DNA from: JBGTCY01 sp041748615
GTDB lineage: Bacteria; Bacteroidota; Bacteroidia; Chitinophagales; CAIOSU01
NCBI GenBank assembly: GCA_041748615.1
Contig: JBGTCY010000318.1
Location: 1-32,271 of the forward strand
Reading direction: 5' to 3'
Length of the DNA: 32,271 nt
The position numbers were made by a program, and so were the translations under genes. This document shows positions 1 to 8,439 of the stretch, one piece after another. Position 1 is the stretch's first letter. Each line of letters starts with the position of its first letter. Under the pieces are notes generated by a model. That model ran no database searches. It saw nothing but the letters and a program-made list of their open reading frames with translations, and was not told the DNA's origin.

Positions 1-160
1 TGACAGTGTGATTATTACCGAACTCACTGTGCTGTCAACTTTCACTACTGATATTCAGATTTCGATTTGCGAAAATGAAACCTATTTAGTTGTAGGAGAT
101 TTACAAAAAACTTCAGGATTTTAATTTGATACTTTAATTGCAGAGAATGGTTGCGACAGT
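1..160 (+). pseudogene. Upstream, interrupted part of the repetitive T9SS surface protein
   Basis: The window opens inside a coding repeat that is in the same frame as the long ORF downstream. The frame reads through a complete repeat unit but meets TAA at 122-124, where the other units have TAC or TAT (Tyr of the SGIYFDTL-like motif). The same unit has several other replacements at conserved positions (Phe to Leu twice, Ala to Val, Asn to Lys, Ser to Ile), so it looks decayed rather than hit by one error. It cannot be told from here whether the gene is truly broken, whether a shorter gene restarts downstream, or whether the assembly collapsed a repeat. Confidence 0.6.
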
Positions 161-1880
161 GTGATTATTACCGAACTCACTGTGCTGTCAACTTTTACAA
201 AGGACGTTCAGGTTTCGATTTGTGAAAATGAAACCTATTTTGTTGCAGGAGATTTCCAAAATACTTCAGGATTTTACTTTGACACTTTGAGCGCGGAGAA
301 TGGTTGTGACAGTATCATCGTCACGGAAATCATAGTGTTGCCAACTTTTACAACGGACGTTCAGGTTTCGATTTGTGAAAATGAAACCTATTTTGCTGCA
401 GGAGATTTTCAAAATAATTCCGGAATTTACTTTGATACTTTGAGTGCTGTGAATGGTTGTGACAGTGTGATTATTACCGAACTCATTGTGCTGCTAACTT
501 TCACTACTGATATTCAGATTTCGATTTGCGAGAATGAAACCTATTTCGTTGCCGGAGATTTTCAAAATAATTCCGGAATTTACTTTGATACTTTAAGTGC
601 TGTGAATGGTTGTGACAGTATCATCATCACCGAGCTTTCAATCATTCCCGCAGTCTTTACAAATGTTCAAGTTACTATTTGTGATAACGAAAGCTATTTT
701 GTAGCGGGTGATTATCAAACTGTTTCTGGAATTTATTATGATGAATTGATTGCCGCAAGCGGTTGCGACAGTTTCATTGTTACCAATCTGACAGTGCTGC
801 CAACTTCAACTACTCAAATTCAATCAGCAATTTGTGAAGGTGAAACATATTTTACCGGAGGTGATTTTCAGTCTGAAACCGGAATTTATTATGACACATT
901 ATCTGGGGCTAATAGATGTGACAGTATTATTATTACTTCATTGACAGTACTTCCTGCATTAATTACCCCACTGCAAATTCAGATTTGCGATAACGAGCAA
1001 TACTTCACTGGCGGTAATTTCCAATCAAATTCCGGAATTTATTATGACACGCTTTCGGCAGTTAATGGTTGTGACAGTATCATCATTACCGACTTAACAG
1101 TTTCTCCTGCAATTCTTTTAACCCGGAATATTTCCATCTGCGACAATGACAGCTTTTATGCCGGAGGCGCTTACCAAAACACAGCCGGAATTTATTATGA
1201 TACTTTATCAACAGGCACAGGTTGTGACAGCATTACGATTACTGATTTAAGCATTTTAACTTCATTCGTATCATCCGTTACAATCAACATTTGCCAGGGC
1301 GAAAGTTATTTTGCCGCAGGCGCGTTTCAAACATCTGGCGGTACTTATTCTGACACATTCCTTTCAGTTTCCGGTTGTGACAGTATTGTCATCACGGAAT
1401 TAAATGTTTCACCAGTTATCTTTCAAAACATTGCTGTAGCCATTTGCAATGGTGACAGTATTTATTTGGAAGGAGCATTCAGAACCACGGCTGGTATTTA
1501 TGTTGATTCTCTGACAAGTACAGCGGGTTGCGACAGCATCCTCATTACAGAACTTTCAGTTTCTCAAGAAATGACTGCTTTCGCAAATCATACAATTTGT
1601 TCGGGAGACAGCATCCTGCTGGGTGGCGCTTATCAAACAGAAAGCGCGAGTTATCAGGACACCATTATTTCCACAAACGGGTGTGACAGTATCATCATTA
1701 CAAATTTGACAGTGAATCAGCCGTTGGTCACCAACACTTTCACACAAATCTGCCAGGGCGAAAGTGTTTTTATCGGTGGAGCATCCCGCACGACTTCGGG
1801 ATATTACCATGATATTTTTACCGGATCAAATGGCTGTGACAGTGTGGCAATTACATCTTTATTGGTTCATCCACCGCCCA
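1..1880 (+). repeat. 153-bp coding tandem repeat array (51-residue units)
   Basis: The GACAGT of the GCDS motif falls at 2, 155, 308, 461, 614, 767, 920 and 1073 and still in phase at 1838, which is exactly 12 periods of 153 bp with no indel. The first units (about 1-660) are nearly identical to one another at DNA level, while later units share only the protein pattern. This suggests recent expansion at the 5' side. The array continues beyond the window start. Confidence 0.92.
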
Positions 1881-3721
1881 ATGTAAGTGCTGGGCAAAAT
1901 ACCACAATTTGTTTGGGTGACAGCATCACCCTCACTGCCACAGGCGGAATCTCTTATGTCTGGAATCATGGCTCCACAAGTGCATCAACCACCGTCAGTC
2001 CGACAGCCAATACTACATATTCCGTAACAGCAACCTCCTCACACGGTTGTTCAGCTTCAGCTTCGGTCACAGTATCTATCCAATCGAATCCTATAGTAAC
2101 CTTTGGCAATTTGAATACATCTTATTGTAATAATCATCCTGATGTTGCTTTAAGCGGTTCGCCATCCGGAGGAATCTTCACGGGTGATGGCGTGAACGGC
2201 AATCAATTCAGCCCTTCTTCTCTTGCCCCCGGCAGCTACGTGTTATCCTACACATATACAAACCAAACCGGATGCAGTTCCTCTGCTTCCAAACAGGTAA
2301 CAGTTTTAGCAAAACCAACCGCAAGCATTCTTGGATTGAACAGCAGTTATTGCCAATCAACCAACAGCTACTCAATCTCAGGATTACCTGCTGGCGGCAG
2401 TTTCAACGGTCCGGGTATATTGGGCAATAATTTCATTCCTTATTATTCAGGAATCGGCACACATACCATCGCTTACCGATATACCGCACCCACAGGCTGT
2501 AGAGATACCGCTTTTCAGCAAGTAACGATTCACGCTTTGCCGCAAGTTACATTTACAATGAACACTACTTACTGCCTAAGCGATGAGCCGGTATTAATGG
2601 AAGCGACTCCTCCGGGAGGGGTATTTGCCGGGTTGAACGTGGCGGGAAATTATTTTTACCCGGAGCAGGCAGGTGTTGGAAATCACCACAATGTATCTTA
2701 CGACTACACCGATTCGAATGGCTGCACTGCCATCAAGATTATTAGTTTATCCGTGCGGGATAATCCGCTGGTGTATATTTATGGCGTTTCGGATGAATAT
2801 TGTTTGAATTACGGGAATGTCAATATAAATGCACATCCCGCAGGAGGAATTTTCACCGGAAACGGAGTTACCGGAAATGAATTCCAACCGAAAACCGCTG
2901 AAATTGGCATACATCAAATAATCTATCATTATTCGGATTCATTTAACTGCTCCAATGCGGATACCATCCTGATTTCAGTTTATGCAAATCCGGAAGTCCG
3001 ATTGCTTGGTTTGGATGATGCTTACTGTGTGGATGCATATCCGGTTGTCATGTCCGGGATGCCTGCCGGGGGACAGTTCAGCGGTCAGGGTGTGATAGTC
3101 AATGTATTCGACCCGGTTCAGGCTGGAGTTGGAGAGGATTATGCCATCGTCTATTCACATACCGATTTATTGGGTTGCGCAATAGCCGACACTCATTTTG
3201 TCACTGTGCATCCTTTACCTGAACTTGCGCTCGAAAGAGTTGATTTGACATTCTGCATTTACGATGACATTATTGAACTTCCCGTAATCCCGGAAGGAGG
3301 TGCTTTCTATGGTCCCGGTATTGACAACAACGTCTTCAGTCCGCGAAATGCCGGTGTGGGCACTCATTCTGTGATTTATTCATACACGGATTCCAACACC
3401 TGCACCAGCAGCATCTTTGCCACGGTGATTGTGGATTATTGCACCGGCATCAATCATCTTGTCAATGAATTTGAGATTAGTGTTTTCCCAAATCCATTCA
3501 GCGAACAAATTGTGATTGAAGTGGAAGTACCCGGAGAAAGCAGTCTGCAAATTAAATTGAACGATTTGTTGGGCAGAGTGGTTCTACAGCAGAGAATGGA
3601 TGTCAGACAAGGGTTAAATACCATCCGACTCACGGATATTCAATGGCTTTCAACAGGAATTTATTATTTGGATATCACGGAAAAAACCTCTCAAAAGACC
3701 GTCAAATTGGTGAAGTATTAA
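161..3721 (+). CDS. Giant repetitive surface protein with T9SS type A sorting tail (3' part)
   Basis: This is the C-terminal 1186 residues of a probable secreted or cell-surface protein, perhaps an adhesin. The nominal GTG start lies inside a repeat (DSVIITEL), so it is not a natural start; the frame continues upstream to the stop at 122-124. Order: about eleven 51-residue repeats with motifs ICENETYF, GDFQ, SGIYFDTL and GCDSIIIT; one Ig/PKD-like segment (about residues 570-640); six repeats of about 75-80 residues, each with a TYC/EYC start, a P-x-GG-x-F-x-G core and Y-x-YTD..GC; then a C-terminal sorting domain beginning FEISVFPNPF and ending KTVKLVKY. That tail is the family hallmark of export by the type IX system and anchoring to the outer surface. 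The paired Cys in the repeats suggest disulfides. The binding target is unknown. Confidence 0.8.
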   Translation: MIITELTVLSTFTKDVQVSICENETYFVAGDFQNTSGFYFDTLSAENGCDSIIVTEIIVLPTFTTDVQVSICENETYFAAGDFQNNSGIYFDTLSAVNGCDSVIITELIVLLTFTTDIQISICENETYFVAGDFQNNSGIYFDTLSAVNGCDSIIITELSIIPAVFTNVQVTICDNESYFVAGDYQTVSGIYYDELIAASGCDSFIVTNLTVLPTSTTQIQSAICEGETYFTGGDFQSETGIYYDTLSGANRCDSIIITSLTVLPALITPLQIQICDNEQYFTGGNFQSNSGIYYDTLSAVNGCDSIIITDLTVSPAILLTRNISICDNDSFYAGGAYQNTAGIYYDTLSTGTGCDSITITDLSILTSFVSSVTINICQGESYFAAGAFQTSGGTYSDTFLSVSGCDSIVITELNVSPVIFQNIAVAICNGDSIYLEGAFRTTAGIYVDSLTSTAGCDSILITELSVSQEMTAFANHTICSGDSILLGGAYQTESASYQDTIISTNGCDSIIITNLTVNQPLVTNTFTQICQGESVFIGGASRTTSGYYHDIFTGSNGCDSVAITSLLVHPPPNVSAGQNTTICLGDSITLTATGGISYVWNHGSTSASTTVSPTANTTYSVTATSSHGCSASASVTVSIQSNPIVTFGNLNTSYCNNHPDVALSGSPSGGIFTGDGVNGNQFSPSSLAPGSYVLSYTYTNQTGCSSSASKQVTVLAKPTASILGLNSSYCQSTNSYSISGLPAGGSFNGPGILGNNFIPYYSGIGTHTIAYRYTAPTGCRDTAFQQVTIHALPQVTFTMNTTYCLSDEPVLMEATPPGGVFAGLNVAGNYFYPEQAGVGNHHNVSYDYTDSNGCTAIKIISLSVRDNPLVYIYGVSDEYCLNYGNVNINAHPAGGIFTGNGVTGNEFQPKTAEIGIHQIIYHYSDSFNCSNADTILISVYANPEVRLLGLDDAYCVDAYPVVMSGMPAGGQFSGQGVIVNVFDPVQAGVGEDYAIVYSHTDLLGCAIADTHFVTVHPLPELALERVDLTFCIYDDIIELPVIPEGGAFYGPGIDNNVFSPRNAGVGTHSVIYSYTDSNTCTSSIFATVIVDYCTGINHLVNEFEISVFPNPFSEQIVIEVEVPGESSLQIKLNDLLGRVVLQQRMDVRQGLNTIRLTDIQWLSTGIYYLDITEKTSQKTVKLVKY
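2086..3440 (+). repeat. Six divergent Ig-like/SprB-like coding repeats
   Basis: The protein holds six consecutive units of about 75-80 residues, opening at LNTSYC, LNSSYC, MNTTYC, VSDEYC, LDDAYC and VDLTFC. Each has an x-P-x-GG-x-F-x-G-x-G-V/I core, an N-x-F-x-P turn, an AG-x-G-x-H segment, and a Y-x-YTD-x-x-GC ending. The DNA is well diverged between units, unlike the 153-bp array. The pattern fits beta-sandwich repeats common in gliding and adhesion proteins of Bacteroidota; the exact family cannot be settled by eye. Confidence 0.7.
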
Positions 3722-3769
3722 AAACTTGATCAGATTCTGTTTTTATTATCTCCCCCCATCTATTTCGAA

Positions 3770-3777
3770 TAACTTTG
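3770..3777 (+). promoter_or_regulatory. Putative Bacteroidota -7 promoter element (TAACTTTG)
   Basis: TAACTTTG matches the TAnnTTTG -7 consensus of Bacteroidota sigma-ABfr promoters exactly and lies 26 bp before the ATG of the PID-CTERM gene. No clear -33 TTTG is seen at the right distance, so this rests on one element. Confidence 0.45.
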
Positions 3778-3803
3778 AAATACCGATGACGTAAAACAAA
3801 CCC

Positions 3804-3992
3804 ATGAAAAAATTTATCATTCCGGCAATTTTAACTGTATTGATGCTCCTGTCACTTCCGTTGTTTGCGCAACCTTTGCCGCCCGATGATACCCGCATTC
3901 CGATTGATGGCGGTTTGTTTACACTTCTCTTGCTTGCAAGTGGAGGCGCGATGGCTTACCGAAAAATGCAAGGCAAAAAAAATACGGACTGA
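3804..3992 (+). CDS. Small PID-CTERM-like sorting-signal protein
   Basis: A 62-residue protein with a typical signal peptide (MKKFIIPAILTVLM..., cleavage likely after the Ala of LFAQ), a very short Pro/Asp-rich mature part, then a PIDGG motif at about residues 35-39, a hydrophobic stretch, and a basic tail (YRKMQGKK). This tripartite ending is the PID-CTERM type of C-terminal sorting signal known from small Bacteroidota proteins. After removal of both ends almost nothing of the protein remains, so it may be a tiny surface peptide or a carrier. It is transcribed in the same direction as the T9SS gene before it, with its own promoter-like element. The role is unknown. Confidence 0.7.
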   Translation: MKKFIIPAILTVLMLLSLPLFAQPLPPDDTRIPIDGGLFTLLLLASGGAMAYRKMQGKKNTD

Positions 3993-4071
3993 TTCCATTT
4001 CACATACTGTTGGTTTGAATTCAATTTATCCACAGCCTGCCGTTTCTTTATTTCCAACTATTTCAAACTTG

Positions 4072-4079
4072 TAACTTTA
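4072..4079 (+). promoter_or_regulatory. Putative -7 promoter element of thrA (TAACTTTA)
   Basis: TAACTTTA, one base off the TAnnTTTG consensus, lies 33 bp before the thrA ATG. The 120-bp gap after the PID-CTERM gene leaves room for a promoter here. I see no threonine leader peptide or attenuator hairpin. Confidence 0.4.
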
Positions 4080-4112
4080 GGCGTTTTTTAAACGTATGTT
4101 GTTCCTCACTCT

Positions 4113-6560
4113 ATGAAAGTTTTCAAATTTGGCGGTACTTCTGTCGGCTCACCTCAACATATTCAAACCGTAATCCGCATTGTAAAAAAAGCATTGGAAG
4201 ATGACCGTATTGTGGTCATCGTTTCGGCTTTTGGGGGTGTCACCGATGATTTGCTGAAAGCCGGAAAACTCGCGGAAAAAGGTAATGACGAATACAAGGA
4301 AATTCTGAATCGCTTAGAAAAAAGACATCTTGAGTCAGTGAAAAATCTGATTGACGTCAAACATCAAAGCGCTGTTACTGCCCAGGTTAAAATGATGTTC
4401 AACGAATTGGGAGATGTGCTGCATGGCGTTTTTCTTGTGAAAGAACTTTCCCTCAAGACTTTGGATTTCGTGATGAGTTTCGGAGAAAGGTTATCCGCTT
4501 ACATCGTTGCGAAAAGTTTTCTGAATCAACGTATTGACGCAGTGCTTGCCGATGCGTCAAAACTCATTAAAACAGATGACAACTTCGGAACCGCGCATGT
4601 CAACCTGCATTCAACTTATGACCTCATCCGAAAATATTACAAGGAAACCGACAGCCTGATTATTTTCCCAGGATTTATCGGCAGCTCGCCCGCTCATGAA
4701 ATCACCACGCTGGGCAGAGGCGGTTCCGATTATACAGCTTCCCTCGTAGCAGCTGCATTGGGCGCTTCGGAATTGCAAATCTGGACTGACGTAGATGGCG
4801 TGATGACGATTGACCCGCGAAAGGTCAGCAAAGCTTTTCCGATTAAAAAACTTTCTTATGCGGAAGCGATGGAGATGTCGCATTTCGGAGCCAAGGTGAT
4901 TTATCCGCCCACGATTCAACCTGTATTTAATAAAAACATTCCCCTCTGGATAAAAAATACATTTAACCCTGAAGCGGAAGGTTCGCTCATCAGCAAAAAA
5001 ACCGCTGATACCGGAGCGCCAATTAAAGGGATTTCTTCCATTGATAAAATCGCGTTATGCACATTGCATGGCAGCGGCATGATTGGTGTCGCGGGAATTT
5101 CCATGCGGCTTTTCACCGCGCTTGCAACCAACAAAGTCAATGTGATTTTAATTTCGCAGGCATCTTCGGAACACTCCATCACTTTTGCCATTTCTCCGGA
5201 AGACGCGCCAAGAGCCGCAACCGCTGTAGAGCGGGAATTCGCTTATGAAATCAAACAGCGATTGGTTGAAAAATTAGAAGTGAATGAAAATCATTCAATA
5301 GTTGCGATTGTGGGAGAAAACATGAAGAAAACGCGCGGTATCGCGGCAAAACTTTTCACCACGCTTGCCAACAACGGCATCAATGTAGCGGCAATCGCGC
5401 AGGGTTCTTCCGAGTTGAATATCTCCATCGTAATTGAAAACCACGAATTGCGCAAAGCACTCAATGCCATTCACGATTCATTTTTTCTTTCCGAAACCCG
5501 CGACTTACATGTCTTCATCATGGGTGTTGGAACCGTTGGAAAAATGCTGCTGCAACAAATCAGCGAACAACTGACTCAACTTATCAGCGAACATGGGGTG
5601 AATATCAAGATTGCCGGTCTTGCCAACAGCAAAAAAATGCTTTTAAGTGAAGCAGGTATTTCACTTGAAAAATGGAATGAAACATTAAATACGGAAGGTG
5701 AAAAATCAAATGTCTTTAAGTTCATTGACAAAATGATTGCGCTCAACCTTCCCAGCAGCATCTTCATTGACTGCACCGCGAATGCGGACATCGCAGCCTG
5801 TTATAAAAAAGCGCTCAACGCGAGCATTTCCGTTGTCACTCCGAATAAAGTCGCCTGTTCGGGAAAATTTGCGGACTACAGAATGTTGAAAGAAACCGCG
5901 CAAAAAAAAGGCGTCCGGTTTTTGTTTGAAACCAACGTGGGAGCGGGACTTCCGGTAATTGGCACCCTGAATGATTTAATTAAAAGCGGTGACCGCATCC
6001 ATCGCATCGAAGCGATACTCTCCGGCACGCTCAATTATATTTTTAATACCTACAGCAATGAAATTCCATTCAGCCGCGCGGTGAAACAGGCGCAGCAATT
6101 AGGTTTGTCGGAACCCGACCCGCGCATAGATTTGAACGGTGTGGATGTGGCAAGAAAAATATTGATACTTGCAAGGGAAAGCGGAGTAAATCTTGAATTT
6201 AAGGATGTCATAAAAGAAAATTTCCTTCCCGAAAAATGTCAGCACGCCAAAACGGTGGATGCATTTTTGAGAGAATTGGTAAAATATGATGTACAGTTTG
6301 AAACAAAACGCGCGCAGTTGGAAAAGCAAAACAAAAAACTGCGTTATGTAGCCAGTTATGAAAAAGGGAAAGCGAAAACAGAGCTGTTGGAGTTTGCACA
6401 ATCACATCCTTTTTATTGGATTGAAGGAAAAGATAATATCGTGCTTTTCTATACCGACCGCTATCCGGAACAGCCATTGGTCGTTCGCGGTGCCGGAGCC
6501 GGAGCCGAAGTCACAGCCGCTGGCGTTTTTGCCGACATCATCAGAATCGCAAGCATTTAA
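4113..6560 (+). CDS. thrA: Bifunctional aspartokinase / homoserine dehydrogenase I
   Basis: The enzyme catalyses the first (ATP + aspartate to aspartyl phosphate) and third (aspartate semialdehyde to homoserine, with NAD(P)H) steps of the route to threonine and methionine, in the cytoplasm. It has 815 residues, against about 820 in E. coli ThrA. The kinase domain opens with KFGGTSVGS (residues 5-13) and contains FGERLSAY and GRGGSDYTA. Two ACT-type regulatory stretches follow (near GMIGVAGISMRLF and KKTRGIAAKLF). The dehydrogenase starts about residue 467 with the nucleotide-binding GVGTVGKMLL, and continues with TPNKVACSGKFADY, FETNVGAGLPVIGTL (from about residue 605) and LSEPDPRIDLNGVDVARK. 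The presence of ACT repeats implies allosteric feedback, probably by threonine. thrB follows after 135 bp. Confidence 0.97.
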   Translation: MKVFKFGGTSVGSPQHIQTVIRIVKKALEDDRIVVIVSAFGGVTDDLLKAGKLAEKGNDEYKEILNRLEKRHLESVKNLIDVKHQSAVTAQVKMMFNELGDVLHGVFLVKELSLKTLDFVMSFGERLSAYIVAKSFLNQRIDAVLADASKLIKTDDNFGTAHVNLHSTYDLIRKYYKETDSLIIFPGFIGSSPAHEITTLGRGGSDYTASLVAAALGASELQIWTDVDGVMTIDPRKVSKAFPIKKLSYAEAMEMSHFGAKVIYPPTIQPVFNKNIPLWIKNTFNPEAEGSLISKKTADTGAPIKGISSIDKIALCTLHGSGMIGVAGISMRLFTALATNKVNVILISQASSEHSITFAISPEDAPRAATAVEREFAYEIKQRLVEKLEVNENHSIVAIVGENMKKTRGIAAKLFTTLANNGINVAAIAQGSSELNISIVIENHELRKALNAIHDSFFLSETRDLHVFIMGVGTVGKMLLQQISEQLTQLISEHGVNIKIAGLANSKKMLLSEAGISLEKWNETLNTEGEKSNVFKFIDKMIALNLPSSIFIDCTANADIAACYKKALNASISVVTPNKVACSGKFADYRMLKETAQKKGVRFLFETNVGAGLPVIGTLNDLIKSGDRIHRIEAILSGTLNYIFNTYSNEIPFSRAVKQAQQLGLSEPDPRIDLNGVDVARKILILARESGVNLEFKDVIKENFLPEKCQHAKTVDAFLRELVKYDVQFETKRAQLEKQNKKLRYVASYEKGKAKTELLEFAQSHPFYWIEGKDNIVLFYTDRYPEQPLVVRGAGAGAEVTAAGVFADIIRIASI

Positions 6561-6565
6561 TCATA

Positions 6566-6690
6566 TCAATATCTATCATCTAAAATCTAATCTACAATAT
6601 CTTTCATCTATATATCTAAACATCTAAAATTCTAACTTCTTCTTTCCCAAATCTTCAATCTTCAATCTATAATCGTAAGTCGTAAATCCT
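6566..6690 (+). repeat. ATCTA/AATCTTC low-complexity tract between thrA and thrB
   Basis: Almost the whole thrA-thrB spacer is built from degenerate short units: ATCTA-type (ATCTATCATCTAAAATCTAA and similar) followed by AATCTTC AATCTTC AATCTATAATCGTAAGTCGTAAATC. On + it is strongly pyrimidine-biased with few G. It contains no gene. It looks like degenerate simple-sequence expansion of a type scattered in Bacteroidota intergenic DNA. Confidence 0.55.
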
Positions 6691-6695
6691 CCTCC

Positions 6696-7631
6696 ATGAA
6701 CTCCTCCAAAAGCATCAAAGTATTTGCTCCCGCCACTGTGGCGAATGTCGGAGTGGGCTTTGATATCCTCGGATTGACGCTTGAAAATCCGGGTGACGAA
6801 CTTGAGGTGTTTCTCACCGAAAAAAAGGGGATAACGATTATCAATAAAACACCCTACTCCTACATTCCTGAGTCTGCGGAAAAAAATGTGAGTGGGATTG
6901 CGCTCAAAGCGATGCTGGATAAAATTGGGAGTATGCAGGGATTTGAAATTCATCTGCTGAAAAAAATCATGCCCGGCAGCGGATTAGGTTCAAGCGCGGC
7001 AAGTTCCGCAGGCGCTGTGTTTGCCGCCAATGAATTATTGGGACGACCTTTCAAAACTGAGGAACTGATTCCCTTCGCGATGGAAGGCGAACTTTCCGCT
7101 TCAGGAACCGCCCATGCCGACAACGTAGCGCCCGCTTTGCTCGGTGGATTTGTGTTGATTCGCAGCTACAAGCCATTAGATATCATCAGGCTGGATTTTC
7201 CGAAAGCGTTGCATTGCGCGGTGGTACATCCAAAAATTGAAGTCCGTACGGAAGATGCCCGTAAAATTCTGAGCGAAAAAATAGCGCTCAAAGATGCGAT
7301 TATCCAATGGGGCAATGTTGCCGGATTAGTAACCGGATTGATGCGTGGTGACTTTAATTTAATCGGGAGGTCAATGGAGGATGTGATTATAGAACCGGTA
7401 CGCTCGATGTTGATTCCCGGCTTCGATGTCGTAAAAAAATCAGCGCTGGATGCGGGCGCGTTGGGATGCAGCATCTCCGGTTCCGGTCCTTCCATGTTTG
7501 CCCTGTGCAAATCGCTAAATGACGCCAAACTCATCGCGGAAGCGATGAATCAATCATTTAAAGAATTAGGCATTGAAAATGAGTTTTTCTTTTCGAAGGT
7601 GGCAGGAGAAGGGGTTCGTAAAATAAATTGA
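6696..7631 (+). CDS. thrB: Homoserine kinase (GHMP family)
   Basis: The enzyme phosphorylates homoserine to O-phosphohomoserine with ATP, the next-to-last step in threonine synthesis. It has 311 residues, normal for the family. GHMP motif 1 is near the N-terminus (VFAPATVANVGVGFDILG, residues 6-23), motif 2 is PGSGLGSSAASS from residue 93, and motif 3 is the Gly-rich GALGCSISGSGPSMFAL near residue 250-266. The ATG lies after the low-complexity spacer without a clear ribosome site. Its normal partner thrC (threonine synthase), which usually follows in thrABC order, is absent here; a Crp/Fnr-like regulator starts 9 bp after the stop. Confidence 0.96.
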   Translation: MNSSKSIKVFAPATVANVGVGFDILGLTLENPGDELEVFLTEKKGITIINKTPYSYIPESAEKNVSGIALKAMLDKIGSMQGFEIHLLKKIMPGSGLGSSAASSAGAVFAANELLGRPFKTEELIPFAMEGELSASGTAHADNVAPALLGGFVLIRSYKPLDIIRLDFPKALHCAVVHPKIEVRTEDARKILSEKIALKDAIIQWGNVAGLVTGLMRGDFNLIGRSMEDVIIEPVRSMLIPGFDVVKKSALDAGALGCSISGSGPSMFALCKSLNDAKLIAEAMNQSFKELGIENEFFFSKVAGEGVRKIN

Positions 7632-7640
7632 TTTGATTTT

Positions 7641-8225
7641 ATGGAAAATGAATTAGCGGTGCTGCGCCAGACAGTCAATTCAATTCATCCATTAGCCAAT
7701 GAAATCTGGAATGAATTTTCAATCCATTGGCAGCAGCATAAAGCCAAAAAAAACCAAATTCTTACTTCCTCGGGCAGCACGGAGAAATATCTCTATTTTG
7801 TAACAAATGGCATTCAACGCATTTATTATTCCGATGAACAAGGAAGGGAAGCTACCATCATTCTGACTTATGCGCCTTCCTTTGCCGGGGTAATTGACTC
7901 CCTGTTGTTACAGCAACCTTCCGGTTATGCTTTTGAAACATTGACCGCCTCCGCTTTCCTGCGGATTGCACACAGTGATTTGTTTAAACTCATGAATCAT
8001 TATCCTGATATTGAAAAAATGGTCAGAATAGGAATTACCCATGCACTCGCGGGAACACTGTACAGATTGGCTGAATTGCAGAGTTTTACCTCTGAGGAAA
8101 AGCTTAAAGCGCTTCTAAAAAGAAGTCCCCATATTCTTCATTTAATCCCTCAAAAATATCTGGCAAATTATCTTGGTATGGATGCTACCAACTTCAGCAA
8201 ATTCATGAATTCCATTAAGATTTAA
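7641..8225 (+). CDS. Crp/Fnr-family transcription regulator
   Basis: A 194-residue protein with an N-terminal cyclic-nucleotide-binding-like beta-roll (about residues 20-120: KKNQILTSSGSTEKYLYFV, GREATIILTYAPSFAGVIDS) and a C-terminal helix-turn-helix (IPQKYLANYLGMDATNFSKFM). This is the short Crp/Fnr type abundant in Bacteroidota. I do not see the Arg-x-x-Arg-type cAMP phosphate-binding signature of true Crp, nor Fnr cysteines, so the effector is unknown. The recognition helix ends with Asn-Phe-Ser-Lys where homologues often have Leu-Ser-Arg-Ile-Arg, and the protein stops soon after it. It lies 9 bp after thrB and is probably co-transcribed, though a link to threonine is not shown. Confidence 0.85.
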   Translation: MENELAVLRQTVNSIHPLANEIWNEFSIHWQQHKAKKNQILTSSGSTEKYLYFVTNGIQRIYYSDEQGREATIILTYAPSFAGVIDSLLLQQPSGYAFETLTASAFLRIAHSDLFKLMNHYPDIEKMVRIGITHALAGTLYRLAELQSFTSEEKLKALLKRSPHILHLIPQKYLANYLGMDATNFSKFMNSIKI

Positions 8226-8296
8226 GTCTTTGCTTGGAAAGAAAAAAAACATTATATAATAGTTAATATAAGATTTCATTATGAACTAACTAATGC

Positions 8297-8308
8297 GGGC
8301 TTTAGCCC
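8297..8308. repeat. Small palindrome GGGCTTTAGCCC (REP-like)
   Basis: A 5-bp GC-rich stem (GGGCT/AGCCC) with a TT loop lies in the otherwise AT-rich 256-bp gap between the Crp-like gene and marR. It could end transcription of the thr unit weakly (no T-run follows) or be one copy of a dispersed short palindrome. Confidence 0.35.
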
Positions 8309-8418
8309 AATGCAAGTTTTTGTAGTCGAACAATTGTGAAATTATTTAATCACTTTTTTCCTTTCGAACTCCTCTTTAACAACTTTTAAACCCATAACCT
8401 TCAAGTCATTCCTCCTTA

Positions 8419-8439
8419 ATAGTTAACATTGTGAACTAT
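8419..8439. promoter_or_regulatory. Candidate MarR operator (21-bp imperfect palindrome)
   Basis: A 21-bp inverted repeat with arms ATAGTTaACA and TGTgAACTAT around a central T has only one mismatched pair. A second GTTAAC half-site lies 25 bp further on (8422-8427 and 8447-8452). It is 43 bp before the marR start, where a MarR dimer would be expected to bind and repress its own operon. A possible -7-like TACTTTTA lies at 8459-8466. Confidence 0.5.

Noticed and set aside
1..1880. Repeat array as a CRISPR
   Set aside because: The 153-bp units are coding throughout with no unique spacers.
3865..4074. 69-codon + ORF overlapping the PID-CTERM gene
   Set aside because: Shifted-frame shadow; no signal or family, and the PID-CTERM frame explains the region.
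6624..6953. 109-codon minus-strand ORF over the thrA-thrB spacer
   Set aside because: Made from thrB antisense and low-complexity sequence; no recognisable motifs.
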